A DNA stretch of 64,000 nucleotides from an uncultured Lachnospiraceae bacterium. Lineage in GTDB: Bacteria > Bacillota > Clostridia > Lachnospirales > Lachnospiraceae. Position 1 is the first letter of the stretch; every line of letters starts with the position of its first letter. The position numbers were made by a program, and so were the translations under genes. The notes under the pieces are model-generated. The model did no database searches, was not told the origin of the DNA, and was given only the letters and a program-made list of their open reading frames with translations. Below are positions 8,008 through 17,345 of this stretch, in pieces. The stretch covers positions 33,580 through 97,579 of the forward strand of contig CAJUDQ010000004.1 in NCBI GenBank assembly GCA_910585215.1, in the 5' to 3' direction.

Positions 8008-9804
8008 TTATATAATTATCTTTCTCAATTCATAAATAATCCGATTCACCAGTGACACTCTCTGAAACGGCGTCATAATATAATATCCATCCGCAAAATC
8101 CTTCACATTTTTCCCAATCTCTACCGAAATTTCTACTGCTGTTTTTTCTGCCTCTTCCCGATTCATATCTGCGTGATATTTCTCAATAATCTTTTCTGGT
8201 ACAGAAATTCCCGGCATTTCATTTTTCATAAACAGTGCATTTTTCAGACTGACCAGAGGCAGAATCCCACAGAGAATCTTTGCTCCTGTCATTTCTTTCA
8301 ATTTTTTCACCCTTTCAATATCCTCCACGGAATAAATCGGCTGCGTCAGAAAATAACTGCATCCTGCCTCTATTTTCATTCGCATTTTCCCTGCAATTGC
8401 TTCGAGATTTCCTCCCGCATAATTTAATGCTCCTCCATAATAAAAAGGCTCACCCTCAAAAATCTCCTTATTCATATTTTTTATATACTGCATAAGCTTT
8501 ACAGAATAAAAATCAAATACCGGTGTAATCGTATCACGATCTTCGCGTGCTACAGGGTCTCCTGTAATAACAAGAAGATTTCGGATTTCATTCATATGTG
8601 CGCCCAAAAATGCCGAATGTAAGGCAATCACATTTCTGTCCCTGCAGGTAATATGAGGCATAACCATAAGTCCTGTTTTATTCTGTACATAAACTGCCAT
8701 TTCAAAAGAATCGGCCCTTGGCTTTCCCATAGGAGAATCTGAAATTGTCATCATATCTACCTGATTTTCTCTTAACCGAAATGCCCCTTCTATAAATTTA
8801 TCTGCATTTTTCTGAACCGGAGAATCCAGTTCAACCACAAAAACCTTTTCTCCCCGTTCAAGCTTTTGCATAAATATATTTTCTTCCATATCCGGCTTTT
8901 TCTGATTTTTTACAGAACTGATTTTCTTTGCCCTTGGTTTTGGATTGTTCTTTAAGAGTTTTTGAAGTTCTCTGATATATTCCGGTGATGTACCACAACA
9001 CCCTCCGATAATATTTACTCCCTGTTCTATCATCCGTTCCATATACTTTGCATAATAACCATAGCCTCGAAAATACATATCTCTGCCTGTCAATTCCTGC
9101 TGATATCCGGCATTTGGGAGAACACTTATCATACATTCCTCTGAAAAAGAAATTTTTCCAAATAATTCACTCATATGCGCTGCCCCGATGCCGCAGTTAA
9201 ACCCAAACACATCTATATTTTTATCTGCTACCAGTACATCTGCCAATCTTTGCATGGGAAATCCATAGCGAGTATAGCCTGTTTTGTAAAATGCAAACTG
9301 AGTAATAACAAAGGCATTTAAATATTTCTTTTTGATATATGCAGCCATTCGTTTCGCCATATCCACATCAAAAAAAGTTTCGAGCACAAAAATATCAATT
9401 CCATTCTCAAAAAATACATCCACAATAAATTTATATTCTTCCTCTGCTCTGTATTCTTCCTCATCATTTCGATATTTCATTGGTCCAATCGAAGCTGCAA
9501 TATAAATTTCCCGTTCACTTTCCGCTGCTGCCTTTTTTGCACACAGAATATTCTGGATAATTGCCTGTTTTAACTTATCTTTCTCTTCTATTAATCTGTG
9601 ATTCAGAGCAAAGGTATTTGTGCGGATAATATCTGCTCCCGCGTTTATATACTGCCTGTGAATATCTGTAATCCATTCCGGATGCTCCACAGCCTCCATT
9701 TCCGGATATTTCCTGCCTTCTCTGCAATACAGGCTTTCAAACCATGTTCCCATAGCCCCGTCTGTCAGTAATATTTTCTGCTTCAGTGCTTCTCTTATAT
9801 TCAT
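8008..9804 (-). CDS. Bifunctional homocysteine S-methyltransferase / methylenetetrahydrofolate reductase
   Basis: 598 residues. The first half (about 1-285) is a homocysteine methyltransferase: LLTDGAMGTW at the start, the FGFNCGIG cysteine, and the NIIGGCCGTSPEYI zinc-binding Cys pair. The second half (about 310-598) is a MetF-type TIM barrel with VFVVELDSP, ITGDP and a Gln-Pro-Ile segment (FLTQPIYS). This fusion matches the YitJ-like proteins of Firmicutes, which make 5-methyl-THF and methylate homocysteine to methionine. No cobalamin-binding domain is present in the protein. An AGGAGAG ribosome binding site precedes the ATG. No SAM riboswitch or T-box is evident in the 66 bases upstream, so it is probably transcribed from further up. 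Confidence 0.92.
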   Translation of the reverse strand: MNIREALKQKILLTDGAMGTWFESLYCREGRKYPEMEAVEHPEWITDIHRQYINAGADIIRTNTFALNHRLIEEKDKLKQAIIQNILCAKKAAAESEREIYIAASIGPMKYRNDEEEYRAEEEYKFIVDVFFENGIDIFVLETFFDVDMAKRMAAYIKKKYLNAFVITQFAFYKTGYTRYGFPMQRLADVLVADKNIDVFGFNCGIGAAHMSELFGKISFSEECMISVLPNAGYQQELTGRDMYFRGYGYYAKYMERMIEQGVNIIGGCCGTSPEYIRELQKLLKNNPKPRAKKISSVKNQKKPDMEENIFMQKLERGEKVFVVELDSPVQKNADKFIEGAFRLRENQVDMMTISDSPMGKPRADSFEMAVYVQNKTGLMVMPHITCRDRNVIALHSAFLGAHMNEIRNLLVITGDPVAREDRDTITPVFDFYSVKLMQYIKNMNKEIFEGEPFYYGGALNYAGGNLEAIAGKMRMKIEAGCSYFLTQPIYSVEDIERVKKLKEMTGAKILCGILPLVSLKNALFMKNEMPGISVPEKIIEKYHADMNREEAEKTAVEISVEIGKNVKDFADGYYIMTPFQRVSLVNRIIYELRKIII

Positions 9805-9870
9805 TGTTCGTCTCTCCTGAATATTTTAATTTTGTTTTACAAAAAATTTCATTTTAAATCTGTACTACTG

Positions 9871-10932
9871 CTATTGTGTTTTTGCAGTCAATAATTCTTC
9901 TTTTTCCGGAAGCACTTCTATATACTGAAAAAGTTCCGCCAAAAGTTTTTCAATATCCGGCAAAACTGCCGTCTGTATCATACAGCCATGATTTTCGTAT
10001 CCATGTTTTCCAACTGGCTCATCAGGTTTTAACAGCATCATAAGAGCAGAAGCGCTTCCATGATATACCTCCGGTTCTGCTTCCAAAAATGCACTGTCAT
10101 AAAATACAAGATTTCCCTTTAAGCTGCACTCGTATTCTATACCCAGATAACACATACCCTTTGGACAGTTTGGTTCGAGACAGGAATAAAAGTCATGCTT
10201 CATTTCTTCCAGCTCTTTTTCTGTCATTCTTTCCAGATATTTTGGATTTTGAAACTGCTTTTCTTGTTCTTCCCAGACATCTATGGGATATACTTTATTA
10301 ATATAACAAATCCCTTTTCTTCCATCTTCCAGAATAAATTCCAGTTCACTCTCTTCCCCCGTTTTTAAACAAACAGGCTTTTCTACCAGATAAGTTTTAA
10401 ATCTTTTGTGCAGCTTTACAAAAACATCTTCCTGCCATACTGGAAGCTTTTTCTGTTTCAAATCAATGACAATCTCTGTAAGCATAAGTTCCTTCCAGTC
10501 AACCATCTCAAAAGGACTGTTCTTAGGATTCCAGCCAGCATGAAGCATATCAAAAAACAAACTTATTTTTTCATAATTTTCCACATCAAGATTTCCTGAA
10601 CAAGCCTGTTGTACAAAATATTCATTATGTTCAATTTTAAATTTCTCTATATCAAAAAAGTAACTGTTTTCTGAACCATTTTTCATATTCATTCGATTTG
10701 TCTGTTTCGTTGACAGATTGTTTTCCTGTTTATTATTTTTTCTTTCCAAAGAATTTATCTGTTCGTTTTTCTTTATGTCATTCTCCTGCTCCAAAATATA
10801 TAAAACTGCCTGTGTCCCGCATCTTGTCATTCCTGCAATATGATAAATCCGTCCCTGTTTTTCTATATTTTTTTCAATTACCATAAGCTCATCATATGGT
10901 GCTTTTGCCTGATGCAATTCCCTAAAATTCAT
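9871..10932 (-). CDS. Unrecognised cytoplasmic protein, 353 residues
   Basis: I do not recognise a family. There is no signal peptide or membrane segment. Residues 1-50 look folded (GRIYHIAGMTRCGTQAVLYI), residues about 52-92 are a low-complexity Asn/Lys/Gln-rich insert, and the rest contains a Cys cluster CLEPNCPKGMCYLGIEYEC and a GYENHGCMIQTAV segment. The cysteines could bind metal. The start is supported by GAAGGGAA upstream of the ATG. It lies between a Nudix hydrolase gene (44-base gap) and the methionine-synthesis fusion (66-base gap), all on minus, so it may be co-transcribed with them, but nothing in it shows a methionine role. Confidence 0.8.
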   Translation of the reverse strand: MNFRELHQAKAPYDELMVIEKNIEKQGRIYHIAGMTRCGTQAVLYILEQENDIKKNEQINSLERKNNKQENNLSTKQTNRMNMKNGSENSYFFDIEKFKIEHNEYFVQQACSGNLDVENYEKISLFFDMLHAGWNPKNSPFEMVDWKELMLTEIVIDLKQKKLPVWQEDVFVKLHKRFKTYLVEKPVCLKTGEESELEFILEDGRKGICYINKVYPIDVWEEQEKQFQNPKYLERMTEKELEEMKHDFYSCLEPNCPKGMCYLGIEYECSLKGNLVFYDSAFLEAEPEVYHGSASALMMLLKPDEPVGKHGYENHGCMIQTAVLPDIEKLLAELFQYIEVLPEKEELLTAKTQ

Positions 10933-10976
10933 AATAAAATTCCCTTCTACTCTGTATATGTTTTATCTGTAAACTC

Positions 10977-11480
10977 TTACAGACAAATTTCTTTTTCTGT
11001 AAGCATCTTGATAAATATGGTATCTCTCACGGTATTTGGTGATGTGCAGACGGTTTTATTGTACTCATAAATCATCGTTGGCGTTTCCCATACACATGTA
11101 AATCCCTGCTCCTGTTCACTTTTTGTCAATGTCAATGGAAGTCCCTCTTCTGTAACTTCACACAAGTAATAATAAGTATGTCGCTCAAATTTTTTCTCAG
11201 TTTCAAAAATATCACAGCGCAGCTCTACTATCTCTCCGATTTCCTTTATTGATGTTCTGTCAATTCTCATTCCCGCCTCTTCGAGAACCTCACGATATAA
11301 TGCTGTGGGAATATCTTCACCTTTTTCAAGTCCTCCTCCGGGTATCTTATATTCTCCACTTCGGCTTCTCTGCATTACCATTTTTCCATTGCGCAAAATG
11401 ACTGCTCTTACTGTCTGCTTATAAATAAGAGGCATGTCCTCTGTATAATTACCACTGTCTAAAATTTTAAGCAATTTCAT
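10977..11480 (-). CDS. Nudix hydrolase
   Basis: 167 residues from the ATG at 11480. A longer frame from a TTG at 11513 exists, but a GGAAGG ribosome binding site ten bases before 11480 decides for the ATG. The Nudix box is complete: GGGLEKGEDIP, then REVLEEAG (G-x5-E-x7-REVxEExG), preceded by VRAVILRNGKMVMQRSRSG, so metal binding and diphosphate hydrolysis should be intact. The substrate (nucleoside diphosphate-X) cannot be assigned. It is the first gene of a probable three-gene minus-strand unit with the genes at 9871 and 8008. Confidence 0.88.
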   Translation of the reverse strand: MKLLKILDSGNYTEDMPLIYKQTVRAVILRNGKMVMQRSRSGEYKIPGGGLEKGEDIPTALYREVLEEAGMRIDRTSIKEIGEIVELRCDIFETEKKFERHTYYYLCEVTEEGLPLTLTKSEQEQGFTCVWETPTMIYEYNKTVCTSPNTVRDTIFIKMLTEKEICL

Positions 11481-11513
11481 ATAATTTTTTCCTTCCAATT
11501 CCTTTCTGTTCAA

Positions 11514-11660
11514 ATTGTTCTTCTAAAATTACTTTTATTTTACCATACGGCTTTTTATTTTTCCAGAAAAAAATCCCCTTTTACAGTGCATTGTTTTTCA
11601 AAAGTTTCACAGATACGCAACCCGCTAACTTTAGGTATTCAGCGGCTGGCATAAAATATA
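11514..11660. other. Intergenic stretch upstream of Nudix gene
   Basis: It holds a weak possible minus-strand promoter (TGGAAA, 17 bases, TAAAAT before the Nudix gene) and a short hairpin with CCGCT/AGCGG arms at 11622-11645 of unknown use. No gene recognised. Confidence 0.4.
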
Positions 11661-11709
11661 AAACAGATAACCTTCAAAAACAATTTCTGTTTTTAAAAAT
11701 TATCTGTTT
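11661..11709. terminator. Terminator downstream of MFS gene
   Basis: A ten-base-pair perfect stem (AAACAGATAA with TTATCTGTTT), plus a nested AAAAAC/GTTTTT hairpin in the loop. In the minus direction it is followed by TATATTTTATG, fitting a terminator for the transporter gene that ends at 11758. Confidence 0.75.
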
Positions 11710-11757
11710 TTCTTCAACTTTATTTTTCTATTTTTACTTATCAAATAACTTTGCCGG

Positions 11758-12954
11758 TTAATGCCTGTCTGCTTTTCCAATTTGCCTATTCCATAGAATT
11801 CCTATTAATAGAAGCACAGGAAATATCACTGCTGCAAAGATTCCCATTTTTAAATTATCTTTAAAAGCTCCCGATACTGCTCCCACAATTCCCGGACCCA
11901 AAGAGCATCCCAAATCTCCTGCCAGTGCCAGCAGTGCAAACATGGCGGTGCCTCCGCCCCTGACAGATACAGAAGCCATACTGAAGGTCCCCGGCCACAA
12001 AATTCCTACAGACAGTCCACACAGTCCGCAGCCTGCAAACCCAATCACAGGTATTGGCACAAAAGAAATCAGAAGATAGGAAACTATACATAAAATCCCA
12101 CTGTATATCATAAATTGCTCTAACTTTATCTTATCTCCATATTTTCCATAAAATGCCCTTGACAGCCCCATAAAAACCGCAAACATCATTGGTCCTGCCA
12201 AATCTCCGATTGTCTTGCTTACACCAAGTCCTTTTTCGGCAAAAACAGATGCCCACTGGCTCACTGACTGCTCACAGGCACCAGCGCAAGTCATAATCAA
12301 AATAAAAATCCAGAAAAGTTTCTTTCTTACCAGCTCTTTTAAAGTCAATCCGTTTTGTTCCTGTTCATTTAATTGTATAATTGGCACTTTGCTGAAAAAA
12401 ATTGCATTCAGAGCCGGTATAACTGCCCATAATACCGCCAGTATTTTCCAGTGCTCTATTCCAATCCATGTAAAGAACAAAGTAGAGCATAAGACTACTC
12501 CCACATGTCCCCAACAATAAAAGGAATGTAAAAGACTCATCGCTTTTTCCTTATTATCTGTAGGACACGCCTCTACAATAGGGCTTACCAGAACTTCCAG
12601 CAGTCCGCCTCCCACAGCATATACAAATACCGCCAGCAAAATTCCCCAAAACGGGTCTCCCAGAATATCTGGCAGTACTGTCAATAAAATCAGTCCCAAA
12701 ACAACACAGATATGAGCAAAAATGGTAGAAATACGATATCCTATCTTATCTACAAAGGCAACTGATAATAAATCAACCAGAAGCTGCAGTCCAAAATTGA
12801 CTGTAATCAACATGGTAATTTTAGACAACGGAATATGATATTGAAACTGAAAAGTTAAAAATAAAAGCGGCATAAAATTATTTACTATCGCCTGTACAAT
12901 ATAACCGACAAAACAGGCATACACTGTTTTTTGATAGCTGTTTTTCCTGTTCAT
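11758..12954 (-). CDS. MFS transporter, likely sugar uptake
   Basis: 398 residues with about twelve hydrophobic helices. The loop between helices 2 and 3 reads VAFVDKIGYRIST, a form of the MFS D-x-x-G-x-R motif, and the halves are joined by a charged stretch (IQLNEQEQNGLTLKELVRKK) near residue 200. The overall pattern resembles the FHS-type permeases for hexoses and oligosaccharides. It is the last gene of an operon with GH2 and GH30 enzymes (46-base gap), so it probably imports the sugars or oligosaccharides those enzymes release. The exact substrate is inference from context only. Confidence 0.85.
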   Translation of the reverse strand: MNRKNSYQKTVYACFVGYIVQAIVNNFMPLLFLTFQFQYHIPLSKITMLITVNFGLQLLVDLLSVAFVDKIGYRISTIFAHICVVLGLILLTVLPDILGDPFWGILLAVFVYAVGGGLLEVLVSPIVEACPTDNKEKAMSLLHSFYCWGHVGVVLCSTLFFTWIGIEHWKILAVLWAVIPALNAIFFSKVPIIQLNEQEQNGLTLKELVRKKLFWIFILIMTCAGACEQSVSQWASVFAEKGLGVSKTIGDLAGPMMFAVFMGLSRAFYGKYGDKIKLEQFMIYSGILCIVSYLLISFVPIPVIGFAGCGLCGLSVGILWPGTFSMASVSVRGGGTAMFALLALAGDLGCSLGPGIVGAVSGAFKDNLKMGIFAAVIFPVLLLIGILWNRQIGKADRH

Positions 12955-13000
12955 AATAAATTTACAGTCCTTTTTTATCGCATCTTTATCTTATTTCTTT

Positions 13001-14545
13001 TTACACTTCATTCAGCAGTATTGTTACAACAGACTTTGAAGGAATCACAATCTCTTTGTCAGAACTCTTAAATTCCTCTGTTTTTTCAAGCTCATGTTCC
13101 TTATCTGTTATATACATACTTCCATTTGCCCATTTACTGAAATTCTGCGTGGAAATTTTATATTCCATATCCTTTGGATTAATCAAAACAAGTACAACTC
13201 TTTCCTTTCCCTTGTCATCTTTGCCTTTATATGCGCTGAGATAAATATCAGAAGAATCGGAACTACATTCTATGCGCATATAACCTGGTCTGATAAATCT
13301 GCTGAAATTTCCCATTGCCCAGAGACGCTTTGCAACAGTCATACCCTGTCCCGGAGTATTTACATAAATCAGTCCATCTCTGTAACTGTAACAGCTCGCG
13401 GCTATCCAGTACTGCCATGATGTCACATTCAATGTTGTAAGGTCTGTATTGATTTCCATAGCAAGATTAATGGCAGAATCCATAGACAAATCCATTCCAT
13501 TTACCATCTCGCACCATTCGCTTGTCTTTAATGAAAATTCTTTTGAAGTTTTTTGAGCAAGCCATTTTTGAAAAGAGGTCTTTGCTGCCATATCCGACCA
13601 ATAGGAATGTATATCCAGACTGTTCAGATACCCCGACAATCTCTCATCTTTTAAAATTGCTTCATAATACGGATAGCTTGTATTTCCCCATTCTCCAAGC
13701 TCCGGCGCAGACAATTCCAGCCCTTCTATGTTTCGTGCTTCCATCACATCAAGAAATACATTTAAAAACTTTACCATCTCGTCCGGTTCATAATGACATC
13801 CTTCCTGTCCTCCAGTCCAGTCCCACTGTGGCTCGTTGACAGGCGAAACATATTTAACCGGATAACCTTCTGAAATAAAATGCTCTGTAATATCCAGAAC
13901 ATAATTGGCAAACGCTTCATAATTTTCTTCTGAAAGATTGGAAGTCGGCGTTCCTTCTGCCTCATTGCCATATGCCTTTCCATTTTTTGTCAATCTTACC
14001 AAAGGACTGTTGCAGAAAAATACAAGTTCTGATACTCCCATATCCTTGGCCTTTGTTAAAAACCAGACTGCATTTTCATCCTTTGTCCAGTCATATACAC
14101 CTGGCTCTGTTTCAAAACTTTCCGCCCTTCTCCACGGGTCTGTAATACCACTTTCCGAACCACTCTCAGCGCTTCCGGCTCCGATATTATATCGATAAGC
14201 GGAAAGTCCGATTCCCTCTGTCGGGTCAAAAAACAGCTTTGCTATCTGTTCCCTGAGTTCTATGCCATCCTTTGTCAGAGAAGTCCATCCGCCAACGTCC
14301 TGACTCCACCATGCTCCACTGGCACCAAAACTTTCAATTGTTTGATATACCGTATTTTCATCTACCGTAATTTCTAAAGTTTTCTGTTTCACTTCTTCCT
14401 CCTTTGGCTTTGTCTCTGTTGTTTTTGATGTCTGCTTTTCCGTTTCCTTTTCACTGTTTTTCGCACAGCCTGCAAGCATAAACAACATAAGAATACTCAT
14501 AAAAATAAATACTGTGTTTTTTAACTTTGATTTTGTCATCATCAT
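13001..14545 (-). CDS. GH30 family glycoside hydrolase, surface lipoprotein
   Basis: 514 residues. The N terminus is a lipoprotein signal ending in the lipobox LAGC (Cys about 27), followed by a Lys/Glu/Thr-rich spacer to about residue 55, so the enzyme is exported and tethered. The catalytic TIM barrel shows the acid/base Glu in YVSPVNEPQWDWTGGQEGC (about 237) and a nucleophile Glu in LKTSEWCEMV (about 343), then the small beta domain. The NEPQW...QEGC motif recalls endo-beta-1,6-galactanase-like GH30 enzymes, though xylan- or glucan-active members cannot be excluded. Strong GAGGAGG ribosome binding site. It is co-transcribed between a GH2 gene and an MFS gene. Confidence 0.88.
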   Translation of the reverse strand: MMMTKSKLKNTVFIFMSILMLFMLAGCAKNSEKETEKQTSKTTETKPKEEEVKQKTLEITVDENTVYQTIESFGASGAWWSQDVGGWTSLTKDGIELREQIAKLFFDPTEGIGLSAYRYNIGAGSAESGSESGITDPWRRAESFETEPGVYDWTKDENAVWFLTKAKDMGVSELVFFCNSPLVRLTKNGKAYGNEAEGTPTSNLSEENYEAFANYVLDITEHFISEGYPVKYVSPVNEPQWDWTGGQEGCHYEPDEMVKFLNVFLDVMEARNIEGLELSAPELGEWGNTSYPYYEAILKDERLSGYLNSLDIHSYWSDMAAKTSFQKWLAQKTSKEFSLKTSEWCEMVNGMDLSMDSAINLAMEINTDLTTLNVTSWQYWIAASCYSYRDGLIYVNTPGQGMTVAKRLWAMGNFSRFIRPGYMRIECSSDSSDIYLSAYKGKDDKGKERVVLVLINPKDMEYKISTQNFSKWANGSMYITDKEHELEKTEEFKSSDKEIVIPSKSVVTILLNEV

Positions 14546-14623
14546 TTTGCCTCCTCTCTGTAATAATAATGAAAGTTCTACAACTTTTCAAGTTCACATA
14601 TTCAGCCTGAAAAATTTTATTTG

Positions 14624-16855
14624 CTAAATACCTGAAATTTCTTTCTCTGTATAAGCATCTGCAATAATCTCACAAAAAGCGTCTTCTATCCCCTCTGCCG
14701 ATACACTGCACTGAATTTTTCCGGCTTTCTTATAGTATCCTGCCACATAAAACGCACCCCTTCCGCCTTCCAGTTTCAAATCTTTTTCACCGATAAACCT
14801 GCCCTCACCCGTTACGGTTATTGAAATCTGATTGTCAGCATACGGCAATACAGTTCCGTTTTCATCAGTCAGTTCAATCTTAATTGCTGTAAAATCAGAA
14901 CCATCTGCCACGATATGGCTATATTCAGGAATTAAAACAAGTTTTGATGCCTCTTTTGGCGTTCTGCGCATATATCGTGCAGCTTCCTTACCATCCACAT
15001 AGCCTACTGCAGTTATTTCCCCTTCTTCAAATATAACATCTTTAAATTCATACATTGGATGTGGAAGGTTCAGATATAAGTTCGGTTTTAATCTCTCAAT
15101 CAATTTTCCATTTATGTACAGCTCCACTTCATTGCAGTTGCTCATTACTGTCACCGGATTTGATAACGGTCCTGTCCAGTAATTGGCAATATACACCATT
15201 GGCGATGTTTTGTTATCTTTCTGTGACATATAAAAATATGCCGGCATCTTTTCCGTTCTGAATATATCATACAGTCCGCTGTAAAATACATTTTCTGTTC
15301 TTGTATAATTCACTTCATTGTTATAATCAAACATACTCCATGCAAATCCGCCAAGACAATATTTATTTCCAAAATAATAATCCGCCACACTGGCAAATGT
15401 CTTGGTAAATGCAAGTGCCTTTGTATCTGCTGCCCATGAAAAACCATTACCCTCAAACCAGTCCATGGAATGTTCTGTTATTATAAACGGTTTATGTCTT
15501 GGTATTTCAGGATATTGATAATTTACAGTATAAATATCTTCATTTTTGAGAAACTCTGAATCTTCATAAGACTCCATTCTCCTTACGCCATGCGTCGGTC
15601 TTGTAGAATCCAGCTTTTTTGCAATATTATTCGTTGTTGTATAAAGTTCATTATCATCAAACGATTCATTCACACGGGTTCCCCAACTTACGATGGATGG
15701 ATGATTTCGGTCCCTGACTATCATTTCCTGAATATTGGTCTTGTAAATTTCCTGCCATGCCTTATCTCCTATATGCTGCCATCCTGGAGCCTCCTCAAAT
15801 ACAATCAGACCAAGCTCGTCACATCTGTCAAGAAATGCTGGATTTTGCGGATAATGAGAACATCTCACTGCACAAAAACCGGTTTTCTTTATTAAATCGG
15901 CATCTGCCATCTGGTGTTTGCGATTTACTGCTCTTCCCAGATAAGGCCACTGCTCATGTCGGTTTACACCAATTAATTTCAGCGGCTTACCATTTAAATA
16001 AAAACCTTCCTCTGTAAACTCAAACCACCGGAAACCAGTTTTTACTTCATAATCATCTATGTACTTCCCATTATCTGATATTTTCGTTACCACACGGTAT
16101 AAATACGGCCTCGTTATATCCCAAAGCTCCGGTTTTTGAATGCCATTTATCTCAACAGAAAATGTATATGCTTCACCAGCCTTTACCAGTTCTGTTTTTT
16201 CTCCTTTTGCAGCTATATTTCCGTCTTTATCCAGAACATATGTAGCGGCGCAAAGCTCTTTATCCTCCTTTGCTTTGTTATACACAGTCGTTTCATTTTT
16301 TACTGTTCCATTTCCGTCTTTGATATATGGCGTTGAAACAAAGGTATTATCAATATAACATTCACCTGTCGCAATCAGCCATACATCACGCACAATACCA
16401 CCAAACAGGCAGTAATCTACTTCGCCTCCTTCCGGCGGTATATCAGAGCGTTTTGTGGAATCAACTCTGACAGCAATTACATTGTCTTCTCCCCATGCGT
16501 TTAAAGCCTCTGTAATATCAAAGGAAAAGCCTGTATATGCACCTTTATGCTCTCCAATATATGTTTCATTTACATAAACCTCCGCGGCGCTGGCAACTCC
16601 CTCAAATTCAATAAAAATCCTTTTTCCTCTATAACTTTCATCAAGAACAAAATGCCGTCTGTACCATGAAATAAATCGGTAAGATTCTATCTGCTGCTGA
16701 AAATCTGGTCCTTTGTGTCTGGTAAGCAGAGTATTTGCATGAGGAAGGGATACCTGTTCAAATTCTCTGTCATAAAAATCTACAAGTTCGCCGTCTGTAG
16801 AATCCGTTGGCGAATACAGCCACTCAGTATTAAAATTTACTTTTTTTCTAATCAT
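14624..16855 (-). CDS. GH2 beta-galactosidase-type glycoside hydrolase
   Basis: 743 residues in standard GH2 order: sugar-binding jelly roll (about 1-165, SWYRRHFVLDESYRGKRIFI), immunoglobulin-like domain (about 170-280), and TIM barrel from about 285 (GVNRHEQWPYLGRA). Catalytic Glu candidates are in SWGTRVNESFD (about 397) and FIITEHSMDW (about 460). A further beta domain follows. There is no signal peptide, so it acts in the cytoplasm on imported oligosaccharides. A CAGGAGG ribosome binding site precedes the ATG. It is the first gene of the GH2-GH30-MFS operon and is divergent from a broken AraC-type regulator. Beta-galactosidase is the likeliest activity; glucuronidase is possible. Confidence 0.9.
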   Translation of the reverse strand: MIRKKVNFNTEWLYSPTDSTDGELVDFYDREFEQVSLPHANTLLTRHKGPDFQQQIESYRFISWYRRHFVLDESYRGKRIFIEFEGVASAAEVYVNETYIGEHKGAYTGFSFDITEALNAWGEDNVIAVRVDSTKRSDIPPEGGEVDYCLFGGIVRDVWLIATGECYIDNTFVSTPYIKDGNGTVKNETTVYNKAKEDKELCAATYVLDKDGNIAAKGEKTELVKAGEAYTFSVEINGIQKPELWDITRPYLYRVVTKISDNGKYIDDYEVKTGFRWFEFTEEGFYLNGKPLKLIGVNRHEQWPYLGRAVNRKHQMADADLIKKTGFCAVRCSHYPQNPAFLDRCDELGLIVFEEAPGWQHIGDKAWQEIYKTNIQEMIVRDRNHPSIVSWGTRVNESFDDNELYTTTNNIAKKLDSTRPTHGVRRMESYEDSEFLKNEDIYTVNYQYPEIPRHKPFIITEHSMDWFEGNGFSWAADTKALAFTKTFASVADYYFGNKYCLGGFAWSMFDYNNEVNYTRTENVFYSGLYDIFRTEKMPAYFYMSQKDNKTSPMVYIANYWTGPLSNPVTVMSNCNEVELYINGKLIERLKPNLYLNLPHPMYEFKDVIFEEGEITAVGYVDGKEAARYMRRTPKEASKLVLIPEYSHIVADGSDFTAIKIELTDENGTVLPYADNQISITVTGEGRFIGEKDLKLEGGRGAFYVAGYYKKAGKIQCSVSAEGIEDAFCEIIADAYTEKEISGI

Positions 16856-17043
16856 AGTTAAACCTCCTGAAATAATATATTGCTTTTCTACAAAACCTAT
16901 TTAGCATATTCATATCATACGCTTAAAAGAAGATTGTGTCTATCATAATATTTTCATAATGATATAACGATATTAAGATTTTGGTTGCAATAAGAGCTTT
17001 GGCATGATAGACTAAACTAAAATATTTTTGTGAGGTCTTTACT
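16856..17043. promoter_or_regulatory. Divergent regulatory region of glycan operon
   Basis: 188 AT-rich bases between the GH2 start and the AraC-type fragment. The position and a run of partly palindromic TATCATAATATTTTCATAA-like sequence near 16950 fit an operator/promoter region for both directions. I could not pick convincing -35/-10 pairs. Confidence 0.4.
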
Positions 17044-17313
17044 ATGTTGTTTTTTCCGATTCAAAATGAATTTACAAATAAACTGCCCTATTTCTTTTCC
17101 GGTGTTGGTTATCTTTATGAGCAGGAACATATGATACGTCCTAATGGAAGACCAGAAACAGAGTGGAGCTATCGCTACTACCAAATGATTCAATGTTTAA
17201 ATGGAAAAGGTAAAGTGATTTTTAAACATAAAAGTGTTGTTATACAGGAAGGGCAGATGTTGTTTCTTGTGCCGGAAGAAGCACATAAATATTTTGCATT
17301 AACTGAGAACTGA
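17044..17313 (+). pseudogene. Truncated AraC-family regulator (sensor domain only)
   Basis: 89 residues that form the start of a cupin-type ligand-binding domain of AraC regulators: GVGYLYEQEHMIRPNGRPET, then a YYQMIQCLNGKGKVIF strand and VIQEGQMLFLVPEEAHKYF, which carries the usual P-x-x-x-H-x-Y motif. Family members have about 280-300 residues with two helix-turn-helix motifs at the C terminus. Here the frame stops at 17313 and nothing resembling the DNA-binding half follows before the next gene at 17346. A GTGAGG ribosome binding site is present. It sits divergent to the GH2-GH30-MFS operon, the normal place for its activator, so the operon may have lost local control. A functional small cupin protein is the less likely alternative. 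Confidence 0.7.
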
Positions 17314-17345
17314 GATTTCCAACCAGCTGACAGGGATAAATTCTT

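Noticed and set aside
9805..9870. SAM or T-box riboswitch before the methionine-synthesis gene
   Set aside because: The gap is 66 bases without the needed stems or terminator.
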